DNA of 64,000 nucleotides from JAPLDB01 sp038230515 (GCA_038230515.1 JBBRND010000024.1:7363-71362), one strand, 5' to 3'. Shown: positions 35,435-46,059, numbered from the stretch's first letter. Notes: generated from the sequence alone by a model not told the origin. Numbers and translations are program-made.

Positions 35435-38071
35435 TTATTTCCCGCCAATGATTTTTTTGATTTCGTTTAACTTTTGAAGTGCCTGGAGCGGAGTTAGATT
35501 ATTGACATCCACTTTCAGAATTTCCTCTCGTATTTGCTCAAGCACGGGATCGTTCAATTGAAAAAAACTTAACTGCATTTCATCTTTTGAAATCTTCTTT
35601 GCTGATCGCTCACGATGTGTGTTGCGGATTTGTTCCAATTGTTTCAGAATGTCATCAGCGCGATGAACAACTTTTGAAGGTATGCCCGCCATCTTCGCCA
35701 CATGAATACCAAAGCTGTGTTCACTGCCTCCCTTTGCAAGTTTGCGTAGAAATAAAACTTTATTCTCAATCTCTTTGATGGTAACGTGATAATTTTTTAT
35801 GCGCTGCATCGTTTCTTCCATCTCATTCAATTCATGATAATGCGTAGCAAAAAGTGTTTTTGCCCGAAGTGAATGTTCGTGGATGAATTCAGCAATAGCC
35901 CATGCAATGCTTATTCCATCGTACGTGCTGGTTCCTCTTCCGATTTCATCAAGAAGAATCAAACTGCGATCAGAAAGATTATGCAAGATGCTTGCCGTTT
36001 CATTCATCTCCACCATGAAGGTTGATTCGCCCGAAGAAATATTATCAGATGCTCCAACGCGTGAAAATATTTTATCTGTAATTCCAATTTGTGCAGCACC
36101 TGCAGGAACGAAGCAACCTGTTTGTGCAAGCAACACGATCAATGCTGTTTGCCGCAGCATCGCGGACTTCCCCGACATGTTCGGTCCTGTGATCATGAGT
36201 ATCTGCTGTGTTTCGTTGTCGAGATAAATATCGTTGGCAATGTATTTTTCTCCGAGCTGCAATCGCTTTTCAATTACAGGATGTCTTCCGTTTTTTATGT
36301 CAATCACAAAACTGTCGTTCACATGCGGCCGCACATATTCGTTCTCTGACGCAACCTGGGCAAAAGAAGAAAGGCAATCTAATTTTGCCAGCAACGCTGC
36401 ATTGTGCTGAACGGGTTTGATGTATTCGAAACATGACTGCACAAGTTCATTAAAGAGTTTTGTTTCGAGTGCAAGAATTTTTTCTTCGGAACCAAGAATC
36501 TTTTCTTCGTAATGTTTTAATTCTTCTGTAATGTATCGTTCAGCATTTGTTAGCGTTTGTTTACGTATCCATTCAGAAGGAACTTTGTTCTTGTGAACAT
36601 TCGTAACTTCAATATAATATCCATACACATTATTGAAGCCAACTTTCAATGAAGTAATTCCTGTAAGTTCTGACTCGCGTTTTTGTATCTGTAACAAATA
36701 ATCTTTTCCGTGATATGCGATCTCGCGCAACTCGTCAAGTTCAGGAGACACACCCGCATTCATCGCCATTCCTTTCATGACCGTTGCAGGCGGATCGGGA
36801 TGAATTTCTTTCAGAATTTTATCGCGAAGGATGGTACATGGATTCAATTGATCGGCAATAATTCGGACGGAAGAATTATCACATTCTCCGCATTCTGTTT
36901 TTAATTTTGAAATAACATCGAGGGAACGCTGCAATTGCTGAATATCCCGCGGACCGGCTTTGCCGAGTGCAACTCTTGAAATCAACCGTTCAAGATCGCC
37001 AACCTGTTTGAGATTGTTTGAAATAGTTGTTCTAGTTTCCTGGTGATGCAAAAAATAATTTACTGTTTCTTGTCTCTCTTCAATCGCATGAATGTCTTTC
37101 AACGGAAGCAACAGCCAGCGTTTCATTAACCGGCTTCCCATTGGAGTAACTGTTTTATCAATTACATCAAGAAGTGTTACTGCATTTTCATTTGCAGAAG
37201 AAACCAACTCCAGATTACGAATAGTGAAACGATCGAGCCACACATAATTTTCTTCCGCAATTCTTGAAATGGCGGTGATGTGTTTCAGTTGACCTTGTCT
37301 CGTATCACTTACATAGTGAAGCGCTGCACCCGCAGCAATGACGGCCGCATCGAGTTCGTCAATTCCAAATCCTTTTAAAGAAGAAACTTCAAAATGTTTG
37401 CACAGTTGTTCGCGGGCATAATCATTTTGAAATATCCATTCGTCAAGTGCGAAGTTGTAATAGGTACTTCCAAACTGTTCGTTGAATTCTTTCTTCCTGT
37501 TTTTCTGAAAAACAATTTCGTTGGGCTGAAAATTCTGTATGAGTTTATCTGCATGTTCTTTTGTTCCCTGCGAAACAAAAAATTCTCCGGTGGAAATATC
37601 AATGAAAGCAACGCCACACTTTTTTCCGTCATCATAAAGGGAACATAGAAAATTATTTTTTCTATGTTCGAGAATTTTATCGTTGGATGAAACTCCGGGG
37701 GTTACCAATTCCGTAACTCCCCGTTTCACAATCTTCTTTGTCAGCTTTGGATCTTCCAACTGGTCGCAGATTGCAACTCGATGTCCCGCTCGAACTAACT
37801 TTGGTAAATAAGTATCGAGTGAATGATACGGAAAGCCCGCCAGCTCAATGAAGGTTCCTTTCCCGTTTGCTCTTCGTGTAAGAACAATTCCCAAAACTTT
37901 TGAAGCGCGCACTGCATCTTCGCCAAACGTTTCATAAAAATCGCCCACGCGAAGCAGCAATAATGCATCAGGATATTTTTGCTTGATGCCATAGTACTGT
38001 TTCATCAAAGGAGTTTCTACTTCTTTTGCCTGAGTTATTTTTTCTTCTAATATTTCTATTTCCGATCCCAT
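35435..38071 (-). CDS. mutS: DNA mismatch repair ATPase MutS
   Basis: An 878-residue MutS. The mismatch-recognition Phe-x-Glu is in GDFYETFG (residues 43-50). The ATPase has Walker A ITGPNMSGKSAML near residue 628, ILLDEIGRGTSTYDG near 708 and an H-switch FATHYHEL. Length fits MutS1. It recognises base mismatches and small loops and recruits MutL. It stands on the minus strand behind the two tRNAs. Confidence 0.97.
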   Translation of the reverse strand: MGSEIEILEEKITQAKEVETPLMKQYYGIKQKYPDALLLLRVGDFYETFGEDAVRASKVLGIVLTRRANGKGTFIELAGFPYHSLDTYLPKLVRAGHRVAICDQLEDPKLTKKIVKRGVTELVTPGVSSNDKILEHRKNNFLCSLYDDGKKCGVAFIDISTGEFFVSQGTKEHADKLIQNFQPNEIVFQKNRKKEFNEQFGSTYYNFALDEWIFQNDYAREQLCKHFEVSSLKGFGIDELDAAVIAAGAALHYVSDTRQGQLKHITAISRIAEENYVWLDRFTIRNLELVSSANENAVTLLDVIDKTVTPMGSRLMKRWLLLPLKDIHAIEERQETVNYFLHHQETRTTISNNLKQVGDLERLISRVALGKAGPRDIQQLQRSLDVISKLKTECGECDNSSVRIIADQLNPCTILRDKILKEIHPDPPATVMKGMAMNAGVSPELDELREIAYHGKDYLLQIQKRESELTGITSLKVGFNNVYGYYIEVTNVHKNKVPSEWIRKQTLTNAERYITEELKHYEEKILGSEEKILALETKLFNELVQSCFEYIKPVQHNAALLAKLDCLSSFAQVASENEYVRPHVNDSFVIDIKNGRHPVIEKRLQLGEKYIANDIYLDNETQQILMITGPNMSGKSAMLRQTALIVLLAQTGCFVPAGAAQIGITDKIFSRVGASDNISSGESTFMVEMNETASILHNLSDRSLILLDEIGRGTSTYDGISIAWAIAEFIHEHSLRAKTLFATHYHELNEMEETMQRIKNYHVTIKEIENKVLFLRKLAKGGSEHSFGIHVAKMAGIPSKVVHRADDILKQLEQIRNTHRERSAKKISKDEMQLSFFQLNDPVLEQIREEILKVDVNNLTPLQALQKLNEIKKIIGGK

Positions 38072-38136
38072 CGAATAACGAATAATTTACGAAAGTACGA
38101 ATTACGAATCGTCTCTATTGCTTTCTTTGCAAGATC

Positions 38137-38667
38137 ATGAAAAAAATTTCAAACGCTGATCTCGGCAGGAAGAATGTTGAGGAATTTAAGTCATCATCCA
38201 AAACTTCCGTCATTATTGTGCTTGACAATGTGCGGAGCTTGCACAATGTGGGCAGCGTATTTCGAACAGCTGATGCTTTTCTGTGCGAGGCAATTTATTT
38301 GTGCGCCATCACCGCCACACCGCCACACCGCGAAATTGAAAAGACAGCATTGGGTGCAACAGAATCTGTTCGGTGGAAATATTTTAAAACTACTCTTGAA
38401 GCGATTAATGAATTATTATCAATGAAATATGAATTGATTGCTGTCGAGCAGGTAGAAGGAGGAATTGTAATCGAAAATTTTTTTCCGGGGAAAGAAAAAA
38501 AATACGCGATTATTTTCGGGCATGAGATGAATGGAGTGAGTGACGAGGTGATGGAAAAAGTAAAAACTGCAATCGAAATTCCTCAATACGGAATCAAACA
38601 CTCGCTTAATATTTCAGTCTGTGTCGGAATTGTGATTCATGATTTCTTCGTTAAACTCAATAAATAA
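38137..38667 (+). CDS. SpoU/TrmH-family RNA 2'-O-methyltransferase
   Basis: A 176-residue SpoU-class enzyme with the three motifs: VLDNVRSLHNVGSVFRTADAF near residues 28-48, FGHEMNGVS near 128 and LNISVCVGIVIH near 154. It methylates a ribose in tRNA or rRNA; the substrate is not predictable from this short version. It is divergent from mutS and convergent with the OmpA gene. Confidence 0.9.
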   Translation: MKKISNADLGRKNVEEFKSSSKTSVIIVLDNVRSLHNVGSVFRTADAFLCEAIYLCAITATPPHREIEKTALGATESVRWKYFKTTLEAINELLSMKYELIAVEQVEGGIVIENFFPGKEKKYAIIFGHEMNGVSDEVMEKVKTAIEIPQYGIKHSLNISVCVGIVIHDFFVKLNK

Positions 38668-38706
38668 ACCTCAGCCCCCCGAAGTTAGATTCGCGGCTGA
38701 GGTTTA
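38657..38706. terminator. Bidirectional terminator
   Basis: ATAAACCTCAGCC pairs with GGCTGAGGTTTAT between the convergent methyltransferase and OmpA genes (roughly 38663-38707), the left arm overlapping the methyltransferase stop. Confidence 0.8.
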
Positions 38707-38721
38707 TGGGTGTGAATAAAA

Positions 38722-40191
38722 CTATTGAGTTACTTTAAAATCAACTCTGCGGTTCATCGAATGGTCCTGAGTTATCGGATCTTCCTTTCCTTTAGTTACT
38801 ACATTCAGACGGGAAGCATCAATGTTGTATCGTTTTGTCAGGTGCTCTTTCACAGATTCTGCCCTCTTTTCCCCTAATGTCTTGTTATAATTTTCCGTTG
38901 CGCGAGTATCACAATTTCCAATTACATCGAACTTTATACTTGGATTGTTTTTCAAAACCAATGCGATGTCAGCAAGCTGTTCATAAAATTTCGGAGTTAC
39001 AACCGCACTATTCACATCAAAGAAAACCGAAGGAATATAACCCGTAACTACAGTCGAAGCAATGGCCCCCGGACCGGTAGTTGGAATGGTAATGCCAGTT
39101 CCGGTAACCAAAGTTCCCTTCGGAGTGTTTGGCTCCATATCACGGCTGTCAGGAATGCCATCACCATCAGCATCTAGTTCGCGACCTTGAGCGTCAACTT
39201 TTGCTCCCTTTGCAGAGAACGGCTCAGCGTCTAGATAATCTGGTACCCCATCACCGTCAGTATCAACGGCAGTTCCATCACCATAAACTTTTACACCCTC
39301 TGGAGTTGAAGAATCTTTATCAAACATATCTGCAACCCCGTCTTTATCTTTATCACCACTCATCATGTCAACCTTGTCCTTAGTATCATACAAGTCTGTA
39401 TAAATTGTTTGAAGCGGATTTACCCACTCAATGGTTTTTTCTTTCTTGCCGATGTGATATGTAACACCAAGGTTTATATAGCTGTAATCATCATCATTGG
39501 AAAGAATTCTCGTATATCCGTCTAATTTATCTGACCGAGTTGTTCGAAAAGAATATTCGAGACTCGCAGAAAATTTCTTTGCAAAGCGGTAGCGTACTCC
39601 GACTCCAAATGGAACGATCAATTCTGTTGCAGGAGTAAAATAGTGGGAGGTGTCAATACCCGAAGTTTGAACAAGAATATTATAATTAAGAGATCTATCA
39701 CCATTGCCTATCGTGTTCTTAGCAGTAAAATTTATAAGCCCAATTCCTACGTAGGCATAAAGACCAAAATTGGGTGAACGTTTTAAAAAACCGATATTAC
39801 CGATGTGTGCAACTGCATTAATAGTAAAATCATAATTAACATCAGTTGTATAACCAAAATAAGGATTTATATTAGATTGACCTTTGAGCGTGGCGTGTAT
39901 AAACTGAGCCTGAAGAGCAAAGTTGTGAGAAAAAAATTTAGAAACGTTCAATCCAAATCCTAGCTGGCTTTTGTACGTAGAAGAGTTTATATCGCTAGCC
40001 GCAATATCCGTATTTGGATAAGTCACTCCCAAATGCAAACCAACTTCCCAAGTATTGTAGTCTTTTGCTTTAGGAAGGCGGTCAACGCCAGAAACAGTAG
40101 TGGTTGTTTGGGTTGCGGTCTCTGTTTGTGCCAGCAAGTCGGCAGAAGAAGCGCTAAGAAGGAATGCAAATGCGACAGTAGATAATCTCAT
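38722..40191 (-). CDS. OmpA-family outer membrane protein with calcium-type repeats
   Basis: A 489-residue protein with a signal peptide (residues 1-22), a beta-barrel region (~50-250; aromatic ends such as YKSQLGFGLNVSKFF), then four thrombospondin type 3-like repeats with aspartate-rich DTDGDGVPDYLD-type loops (~275-355), and a C-terminal OmpA domain (~375-489; NCDTRATENYNKTLGEKRAE). It anchors the outer membrane to peptidoglycan. A similar OmpA-type C-terminus occurs in the partial ORF at the left edge of the window. Confidence 0.9.
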   Translation of the reverse strand: MRLSTVAFAFLLSASSADLLAQTETATQTTTTVSGVDRLPKAKDYNTWEVGLHLGVTYPNTDIAASDINSSTYKSQLGFGLNVSKFFSHNFALQAQFIHATLKGQSNINPYFGYTTDVNYDFTINAVAHIGNIGFLKRSPNFGLYAYVGIGLINFTAKNTIGNGDRSLNYNILVQTSGIDTSHYFTPATELIVPFGVGVRYRFAKKFSASLEYSFRTTRSDKLDGYTRILSNDDDYSYINLGVTYHIGKKEKTIEWVNPLQTIYTDLYDTKDKVDMMSGDKDKDGVADMFDKDSSTPEGVKVYGDGTAVDTDGDGVPDYLDAEPFSAKGAKVDAQGRELDADGDGIPDSRDMEPNTPKGTLVTGTGITIPTTGPGAIASTVVTGYIPSVFFDVNSAVVTPKFYEQLADIALVLKNNPSIKFDVIGNCDTRATENYNKTLGEKRAESVKEHLTKRYNIDASRLNVVTKGKEDPITQDHSMNRRVDFKVTQ

Positions 40192-40316
40192 AGGTTTCAG
40201 TTTTTATTCAGAGTTAGTTGAGTTTATTCGTTGGCAAAATTAGTAATCTAATAACATGATGCAAATCAAAATTCAATTTTGGAGGCAAACTGAATTTTAA
40301 ATAAACGCTTAGGAAA

Positions 40317-40961
40317 TTATTTCAAGTCAAAACGGTGCAATCCATTTGAGAAATCGCTTCTCATTAACTCAATAATTTTCACATAATCATTTTCATTTGA
40401 AACAAAATCAAGATAATTAGAATCAACGACTACAATTTTCATGGCGGGTTGTGTTTTAAAAAATTCCCAGTATCCCTGCTCCAACTTTTCGAGATACTCG
40501 TCTTTGATATTTGCTTCATATTCGCGTCCGCGCTTTCGAATGTTTTGTTTCAACAAAGGAATATCTTTATGAAGATAAACGAGCAAATCTGGTTTTGGTA
40601 AGGTTGGATTAATAATGCTGAAAAGTTTCTGATACAAATCAAGTTCATCATCTTTGAGAGTAATACTTGCAAAGATGACAGATTTGCTTAAGAGGTAATC
40701 CGAAACCGTTTGTTGGTGGAAGAGTTCCAGATTCGATAAATCATTTTTCAGTTGTGAATACCTGTCGGCAAGAAAAGAGAGCTCAAGAGGAAAAGCATAG
40801 CGTGGTTGATTTTCATAAAACTTCGGCAGGAATGGATTATCGGCAAATCGCTCGAGGATAAGGCGAGTGTTGTAATCACGCGCAATACGAGAAGCAAGAG
40901 AAGTTTTTCCGGTGCCGATGTTTCCTTCAATTACAATGTAATCGTACTTTAATTTATTCAT
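40317..40961 (-). CDS. Deoxynucleoside kinase
   Basis: A 214-residue P-loop kinase with IVIEGNIGTGKTSLA near residues 10-24, an LERFADNPFLPKFY region, and KRGREYE for the lid. This is the deoxyadenosine/deoxyguanosine kinase-type family that phosphorylates deoxynucleosides for salvage. It overlaps folK by four bases. Confidence 0.9.
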   Translation of the reverse strand: MNKLKYDYIVIEGNIGTGKTSLASRIARDYNTRLILERFADNPFLPKFYENQPRYAFPLELSFLADRYSQLKNDLSNLELFHQQTVSDYLLSKSVIFASITLKDDELDLYQKLFSIINPTLPKPDLLVYLHKDIPLLKQNIRKRGREYEANIKDEYLEKLEQGYWEFFKTQPAMKIVVVDSNYLDFVSNENDYVKIIELMRSDFSNGLHRFDLK

Positions 40962-41455
40962 TCGCGCGAAATTGTTCTTAGTTTTTCTACGGAAGATTGA
41001 TCAATTACAAAGGAAAGGAGTTCAGCAACTTTTTTCTGAAATACAGGATGAACTTTTTGCGGAAGAATTTCTGCAAGAGGGACAAGAACAAATTTTCTCT
41101 CGTGCAGATGCAGATGCGGAATGATTAAGTTTTCATCTTCAATTATTTCAGCATTAAAAAAAAGAATGTCAATGTCGATTATGCGCGGCTCCCATTTTTG
41201 TTTTCGTTCGCGTCCCATTTTTTTTTCGATAGAAAGAATTTCATTCATCATTTTATCAGAAGGGAAATCCGTTGCCACTTCAATTACCTGATTGTAAAAA
41301 GCAGGTTGATTTGCGTTTCCCCACGGTTCTGTTAGGTAAACGGATGATCGCTGAAGTATCACGCAGCCGATTGATTGCAATTCTTCCAGTACACGATTCA
41401 GGTTTTCTTCGCATTTTCCAATGTTACTTCCCAATGACAAGACAATTGTATTCAT
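40958..41455 (-). CDS. folK: 2-amino-4-hydroxy-6-hydroxymethyldihydropteridine pyrophosphokinase
   Basis: A 165-residue HPPK with LSLGSNIGKCEENL, RSSVYLTEPWG, NQVIEVATD and the catalytic KWEPRIIDIDILFF. It transfers pyrophosphate from ATP to the pterin in folate synthesis. Its end overlaps the kinase gene. Confidence 0.93.
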   Translation of the reverse strand: MNTIVLSLGSNIGKCEENLNRVLEELQSIGCVILQRSSVYLTEPWGNANQPAFYNQVIEVATDFPSDKMMNEILSIEKKMGRERKQKWEPRIIDIDILFFNAEIIEDENLIIPHLHLHERKFVLVPLAEILPQKVHPVFQKKVAELLSFVIDQSSVEKLRTISRE

Positions 41456-41596
41456 CTAAATATTTCTTTCAAATTGAGGACAAAGAAATAAAAATTAAAG
41501 ACGCAATACTTGAAACAGACAACACTTTCCAATTTGTATATTCGCGCCTCAATTACGAGGTGAATTTTCAACCCAAACCTCAAACCGAAAACCTCA

Positions 41597-43360
41597 ATGA
41601 AACAATTCTTCAAATTTATGTTTGCCTCCATGTTAGGAATGATTCTCGCATGGGTACTTGTTTTTTTTCTTGGCATCTTTATTATTTCCGGAATCATTTC
41701 TTCGGCAAGCGATAAAGAAGTGATAGTTGCCGATCATTCAGTGCTGGAAATCTCTCTTGAAAATCCACTGAAGGAACGCACGTCTAAAAATCCGTTTGAT
41801 GATTTGAATTTCAATTTTTCTAAAAAGCGCGATCTCGGTTTGAACGACATTCTGAAAAATATTGACAAAGCGAAATCAGATAATCACATCAAAGGAATTT
41901 TTCTAAATCTTTCTTCCGTTTCTGCCGGCTTGGCGCAGTTGGAAGAAATACATAATGCGTTAAATGACTTTAAATCTTCAAAGAAATTTATTTACGCTTA
42001 CAGTGAAGATTACAATCAGGCAAGTTATTACCTCGCTTCAGTCGCAGATTCAATATATCTGAATCCGCAGGGAAGCTTCGACTGGCATGGATTGCGTTCC
42101 GAAGTGATGTTTCTAAAAGGGGCGTTAGAGAAATTGGAAATAGAACCCGAAGTAATCCGGCATGGAAAATTTAAAAGCGCTGTTGAGCCATTCATTAATG
42201 ATAAAATGAGTCCGGAGAATCGCGCCCAGATTTCTCAACTCATTCACGCCATCTGGAATTATTACGTGGCGCAGGTTGCGGAAAGCCGTCATCTTGATGA
42301 ACAAACTATTCAGGATGCGGCTTTCAATATGATCGTTCGTACTCCTGAAAAAGCAGTTGAATTAAAATTGGTTGACAAACTTGCGTACGATGATGAAGTA
42401 CAAAGTGCACTGAAGAAAGCAAGTGGAATAGGGGAGAAGGACAAAGTAAAATTTATGGCACTCAAGAAATATGACAAAGCATTTGGAGCATCAAAACCTT
42501 TTTCAAATAAAAAGATTGCGGTCATTTATGCAATAGGAGAAATTCACGGAGGTGATGGCGATGAAAACACAATTGGTTCAGATAAAATTTCTGCAACTAT
42601 ACGCAAAGCACGACTTGATACAAGCATTAAAGCCATTGTGCTCCGCGTAAATTCTCCTGGCGGTAGCGCGCTTGCATCAGATGTTATCTGGCGCGAAATG
42701 TTGTTGGCGAAAAAAGCCAAACCTGTTATTGTTTCCATGAGTGATGTTGCAGCTTCAGGCGGATATTACATTTCATGCGCTGCTGATACTATCGTGTGTG
42801 AACCAAATACAATTACAGGAAGCATTGGCGTTTTTGGTTTGATGTTCAATGCGGAGAAATTATTGAACAACAAACTCGGAATTACTTTTGATACGGTAAA
42901 AACCGGACGTTTTGGAGGAATTGGTTCTATTACGCACCCGCTTACTGCCGAAGAGCGCGACATTGTTCAGCAGGAAGTAGAACGGATTTATGACACGTTC
43001 ATCACTCACGTTTCTGAAGGAAGAAATATTTCCAAAGCAGAAGTTGACAGCATTGGTCAAGGCAGAGTGTGGAGCGGTGTGGATGCAAAACGCCTTGGGC
43101 TTGTTGATGTACTCGGAGGAATAAACACTGCGATTGAAATTGCAGCGAAGAAAGCGCATCTCGATAACTACCGGACTGTTTCCTTACCGGAACCTGAAGA
43201 TGTTTTTAAAAAACTTTTGGAGGATTTTTCTGACGATGCAAGTATTAAATCAGCAAAGAAAAATTTTGGTGAGATTTATTCTTACTACGAGCAGGTACAT
43301 TCTCTTCTTGGTCAGCAGGGAGTTTTGGCAAGGATGCCTTTTGAAATAAGTGTTCATTGA
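41597..43360 (+). CDS. sppA: Signal peptide peptidase SppA, 67K type
   Basis: A 587-residue protein with an N-terminal membrane anchor (~15-38) and two tandem ClpP-fold domains. The catalytic lysine is in HGKFKSAVEPF (N-terminal domain) and the serine in MSDVAASGGYYISCAAD (C-terminal domain). It degrades signal peptides in the inner membrane. Confidence 0.93.
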   Translation: MKQFFKFMFASMLGMILAWVLVFFLGIFIISGIISSASDKEVIVADHSVLEISLENPLKERTSKNPFDDLNFNFSKKRDLGLNDILKNIDKAKSDNHIKGIFLNLSSVSAGLAQLEEIHNALNDFKSSKKFIYAYSEDYNQASYYLASVADSIYLNPQGSFDWHGLRSEVMFLKGALEKLEIEPEVIRHGKFKSAVEPFINDKMSPENRAQISQLIHAIWNYYVAQVAESRHLDEQTIQDAAFNMIVRTPEKAVELKLVDKLAYDDEVQSALKKASGIGEKDKVKFMALKKYDKAFGASKPFSNKKIAVIYAIGEIHGGDGDENTIGSDKISATIRKARLDTSIKAIVLRVNSPGGSALASDVIWREMLLAKKAKPVIVSMSDVAASGGYYISCAADTIVCEPNTITGSIGVFGLMFNAEKLLNNKLGITFDTVKTGRFGGIGSITHPLTAEERDIVQQEVERIYDTFITHVSEGRNISKAEVDSIGQGRVWSGVDAKRLGLVDVLGGINTAIEIAAKKAHLDNYRTVSLPEPEDVFKKLLEDFSDDASIKSAKKNFGEIYSYYEQVHSLLGQQGVLARMPFEISVH

Positions 43361-43378
43361 TTAACATCAATACTTGCG

Positions 43379-44284
43379 ATGAATTCTGAAGTTGAAAATA
43401 CGTTACCACAAAATGCGAGAGCTGGAAATGCTTCTGTAAGTATTCTTGATGAATCTCTTTTTACTGGTGAGAAGAAGCAATACAATCTTTTTTGTTCCGT
43501 TGATGCAGAGTTTATCAGCATTGCAGCGGTTGATGCTGCTCAGATGAAGTTCGTGGGCTTTGAAGGTTTTCATTTTCCGAAAGGATTGAGTGATGAGCAA
43601 CTCTCTGCTAAAATAACTTCGCTTGCCGAGCAAAGCTCCATTCTAAAGAAAGTTGACTTCAGAAATGTATCTGTTCAGGTTTCTAATTCACTTTTTACTT
43701 TTATTCCGAAAGCATTATTTAAAAAGGAAGACGCAGAGCAATATTATTATTTCAATCATCAATCTGTTGATGGAATTCAGATTCATCATGAATTGATTCG
43801 CGCGTATGATATGGTGAATATTTTTTCGGTTCCAGAAAAAATAAATGTAGGAGTGAAAAAATTATTTGAGCAGTTTACTTTTCACCATCATCTTTCCTCC
43901 TTACTTGAGGCAGCAAAGTTTCATACGCAAAAGCAAGTGGGAAAAGTGTTGTTTGTTCACATCCATTCTTCAAGTATTGATGTTGTTGTGACTGAAGAGC
44001 GAAAACTCCTTTTAGCTAATTCATTTTCTTTTAAGAGTGTGGAAGACGCATTGTATTTTGTGTTGATGGTGTGCGAGCACCTAGCTCTCAATCCTGAGAA
44101 AATTCCTGTTGTTCTTTCGGGAGAAATCGAAAAAGCTTCTGCGTTGAGTAATCTCCTGCACAAATACATTCGCAACATTGAGTTGAGCGAGCGAATCAAG
44201 ACGGTGGAATTCACGTATGGTTTTGATCAACTGCCCGCGCATTTTTATCATTCAGCATTCAGTCACATTCTGTGCGAATTATAA
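43379..44284 (+). CDS. DUF3822 family protein
   Basis: A 301-residue protein with an actin-like/ASKHA-type layout, known as DUF3822 in Bacteroidota and typically placed before rsmD, as here. Its end overlaps the rsmD start by 13 bases. The function is not established. Confidence 0.85.
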   Translation: MNSEVENTLPQNARAGNASVSILDESLFTGEKKQYNLFCSVDAEFISIAAVDAAQMKFVGFEGFHFPKGLSDEQLSAKITSLAEQSSILKKVDFRNVSVQVSNSLFTFIPKALFKKEDAEQYYYFNHQSVDGIQIHHELIRAYDMVNIFSVPEKINVGVKKLFEQFTFHHHLSSLLEAAKFHTQKQVGKVLFVHIHSSSIDVVVTEERKLLLANSFSFKSVEDALYFVLMVCEHLALNPEKIPVVLSGEIEKASALSNLLHKYIRNIELSERIKTVEFTYGFDQLPAHFYHSAFSHILCEL

Positions 44285-44802
44285 GCGGCATCTTTGGCGG
44301 AAGGAATATTTCAACTCCGGAAAATCTTCCGGTTCGTCCGACAACTGATTTTGCAAAATCCGGATTATTCAACATTCTTAATAACTACATTGATTTTGAA
44401 AGCATCTCAGTTCTCGATTTGTTTTGCGGAACAGGAAATATCAGCTTTGAATTTGCTTCACGCGGAGCGAAAGAAATTATTTGCGTGGATGAGCATGCAG
44501 GATGTTTGAAATTCATCAAAGAATTTTCGGAGAAATTATCCATCTCAGGAATTTCGACAATGAAGTCAGATGCATTCAAATTTGTGGAGCATTGCGAGCG
44601 GAAGTTCGATCTCATCTTTGCCGACCCTCCGTTTGATTCAACAGAAACAGATCGTCTTCTGGAGATGATTCTTGAAAAGAAAATGTTGAATGAAGACGGA
44701 TGGCTGATTGTGGAGCATCAATCAAAACGTATACTGAAAGCTGAAGTGCATCCGTGGCAGATCAGGAAATATGGAAATTGTTCATTCAGTATCTACAAAT
44801 AG
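44272..44802 (+). CDS. rsmD: 16S rRNA (guanine-N2)-methyltransferase RsmD
   Basis: A 176-residue methyltransferase with MRIISGIFGGRNISTP, RPTTDFAKSGLFNIL, the SAM loop LDLFCGTGNISFE and the catalytic DPPF in IFADPPFDS. It modifies G966 of 16S rRNA in E. coli numbering. The start is GTG and overlaps DUF3822. Confidence 0.93.
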   Translation: MRIISGIFGGRNISTPENLPVRPTTDFAKSGLFNILNNYIDFESISVLDLFCGTGNISFEFASRGAKEIICVDEHAGCLKFIKEFSEKLSISGISTMKSDAFKFVEHCERKFDLIFADPPFDSTETDRLLEMILEKKMLNEDGWLIVEHQSKRILKAEVHPWQIRKYGNCSFSIYK

Positions 44803-44883
44803 TTTGTACTAATCTCACAATTCGTATATTCGTAAAAGATTAGTTATTCGATGGGGTAATTCCTCCGTCATAAATAAATTCAC

Positions 44884-45342
44884 ATGAGCAACATTGCGGT
44901 ATTCCCCGGCTCTTTCGATCCCATTACCAAAGGGCATGAAAGCATTGTAAGGCGTGCGCTTCCTATCTTCGATGAAATTGTAATCGGCATCGGTTACAAC
45001 ACAAACAAAAATTATTTTTTTTCGCAAGAGCGCAGAGAACATTTCATCAAAAAAACTTTTGCTGACGAAAAGAAAATAAAAGTAGCCCTCTATAGTGGAC
45101 TTACAGTAAACTACTGCAAAGAGATCGGAGCGCGCTATATCCTTCGCGGACTGCGCACGTCAGCGGACTATGAATTTGAACGGGCAATCGCTCAAATGAA
45201 CAAAGCAATGAATCCTGATGTGGAAACAATTTTCCTGGTTTCTGATCCTGCACTCAGTCACATATCTTCCACGATTGTGCGCGACATCCTTTTGTATCAG
45301 GGAGATATTTCTCCGTTTGTACCGGAGGGAGTTACGATTTAA
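44884..45342 (+). CDS. coaD: Phosphopantetheine adenylyltransferase
   Basis: A 152-residue enzyme with the nucleotidyltransferase motif FPGSFDPITKGHESIVRRAL and the ISSTIVRD end motif. It makes dephospho-CoA. It overlaps the convergent NUDIX gene by 11 bases. Confidence 0.95.
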   Translation: MSNIAVFPGSFDPITKGHESIVRRALPIFDEIVIGIGYNTNKNYFFSQERREHFIKKTFADEKKIKVALYSGLTVNYCKEIGARYILRGLRTSADYEFERAIAQMNKAMNPDVETIFLVSDPALSHISSTIVRDILLYQGDISPFVPEGVTI

Positions 45343-45955
45343 GCTTCAAAATGTTCTGAAGGAGTTCTCCGATAGAAGAATATGTATTCTTCACTACCAC
45401 ATTTTTTATTTGCTGTTCAGTCATCCATTCTGCTTTCGTAATGTCTTCTTCCATTTGAGGGATTAGCTTCTGAGATTTTGTTTTCATCAAATACCAATGT
45501 GTCTTTTTTAAAATTCGTTTTCCTTTTTCTGAATAGGTATGAAAAGTTTTATTGAGTGGTTTACTGATTTCTAGATTACTTATTCCACATTCTTCTTCCA
45601 CTTCGCGTATGCCCGCCTGTTCCGGAGTTTCATCATAGTCGAGTTTGCCTTTTGGTAAATCCCATTTTCCTTTTCTGAAGATGAGTAGGTATTCATTCTT
45701 TTCATTCATCACCAATCCGCCTGATGCTTCTATCAACGTGCAGTAGGAAATAAAAAGCTGCCATGATACATCGGGACTTGCGGTGAGATAAATAAATCCC
45801 GGATGGTTTTTTGTTTCTTCCAATTCGATTATGGCATCTTTCACACTCATTTCTTTTTCAGCGATGAAAATACTTTGAGTGTTTCCTTTCCATTCATCTG
45901 CTTCATAAGCATTAACGAATCGGAAGGGTTTATCTTTTACAAAAACGAAATGCAT
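45332..45955 (-). CDS. NUDIX hydrolase
   Basis: A 207-residue protein; the NUDIX box is GIREVEEECGIS preceded by KGKLDYDETPEQA. An N-terminal extension of ~70 residues is present. The substrate is unknown. Confidence 0.9.
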   Translation of the reverse strand: MHFVFVKDKPFRFVNAYEADEWKGNTQSIFIAEKEMSVKDAIIELEETKNHPGFIYLTASPDVSWQLFISYCTLIEASGGLVMNEKNEYLLIFRKGKWDLPKGKLDYDETPEQAGIREVEEECGISNLEISKPLNKTFHTYSEKGKRILKKTHWYLMKTKSQKLIPQMEEDITKAEWMTEQQIKNVVVKNTYSSIGELLQNILKLKS

Positions 45956-46059
45956 AGAAGTTTGAGATTTTAGTTTTTGGTTACAATGGGCAACAAAGTT
46001 ACTTCGACTTTTTTATTCCCTATTACTTCTTCCTTATTACTTCTTCTTACTTTCGCCTC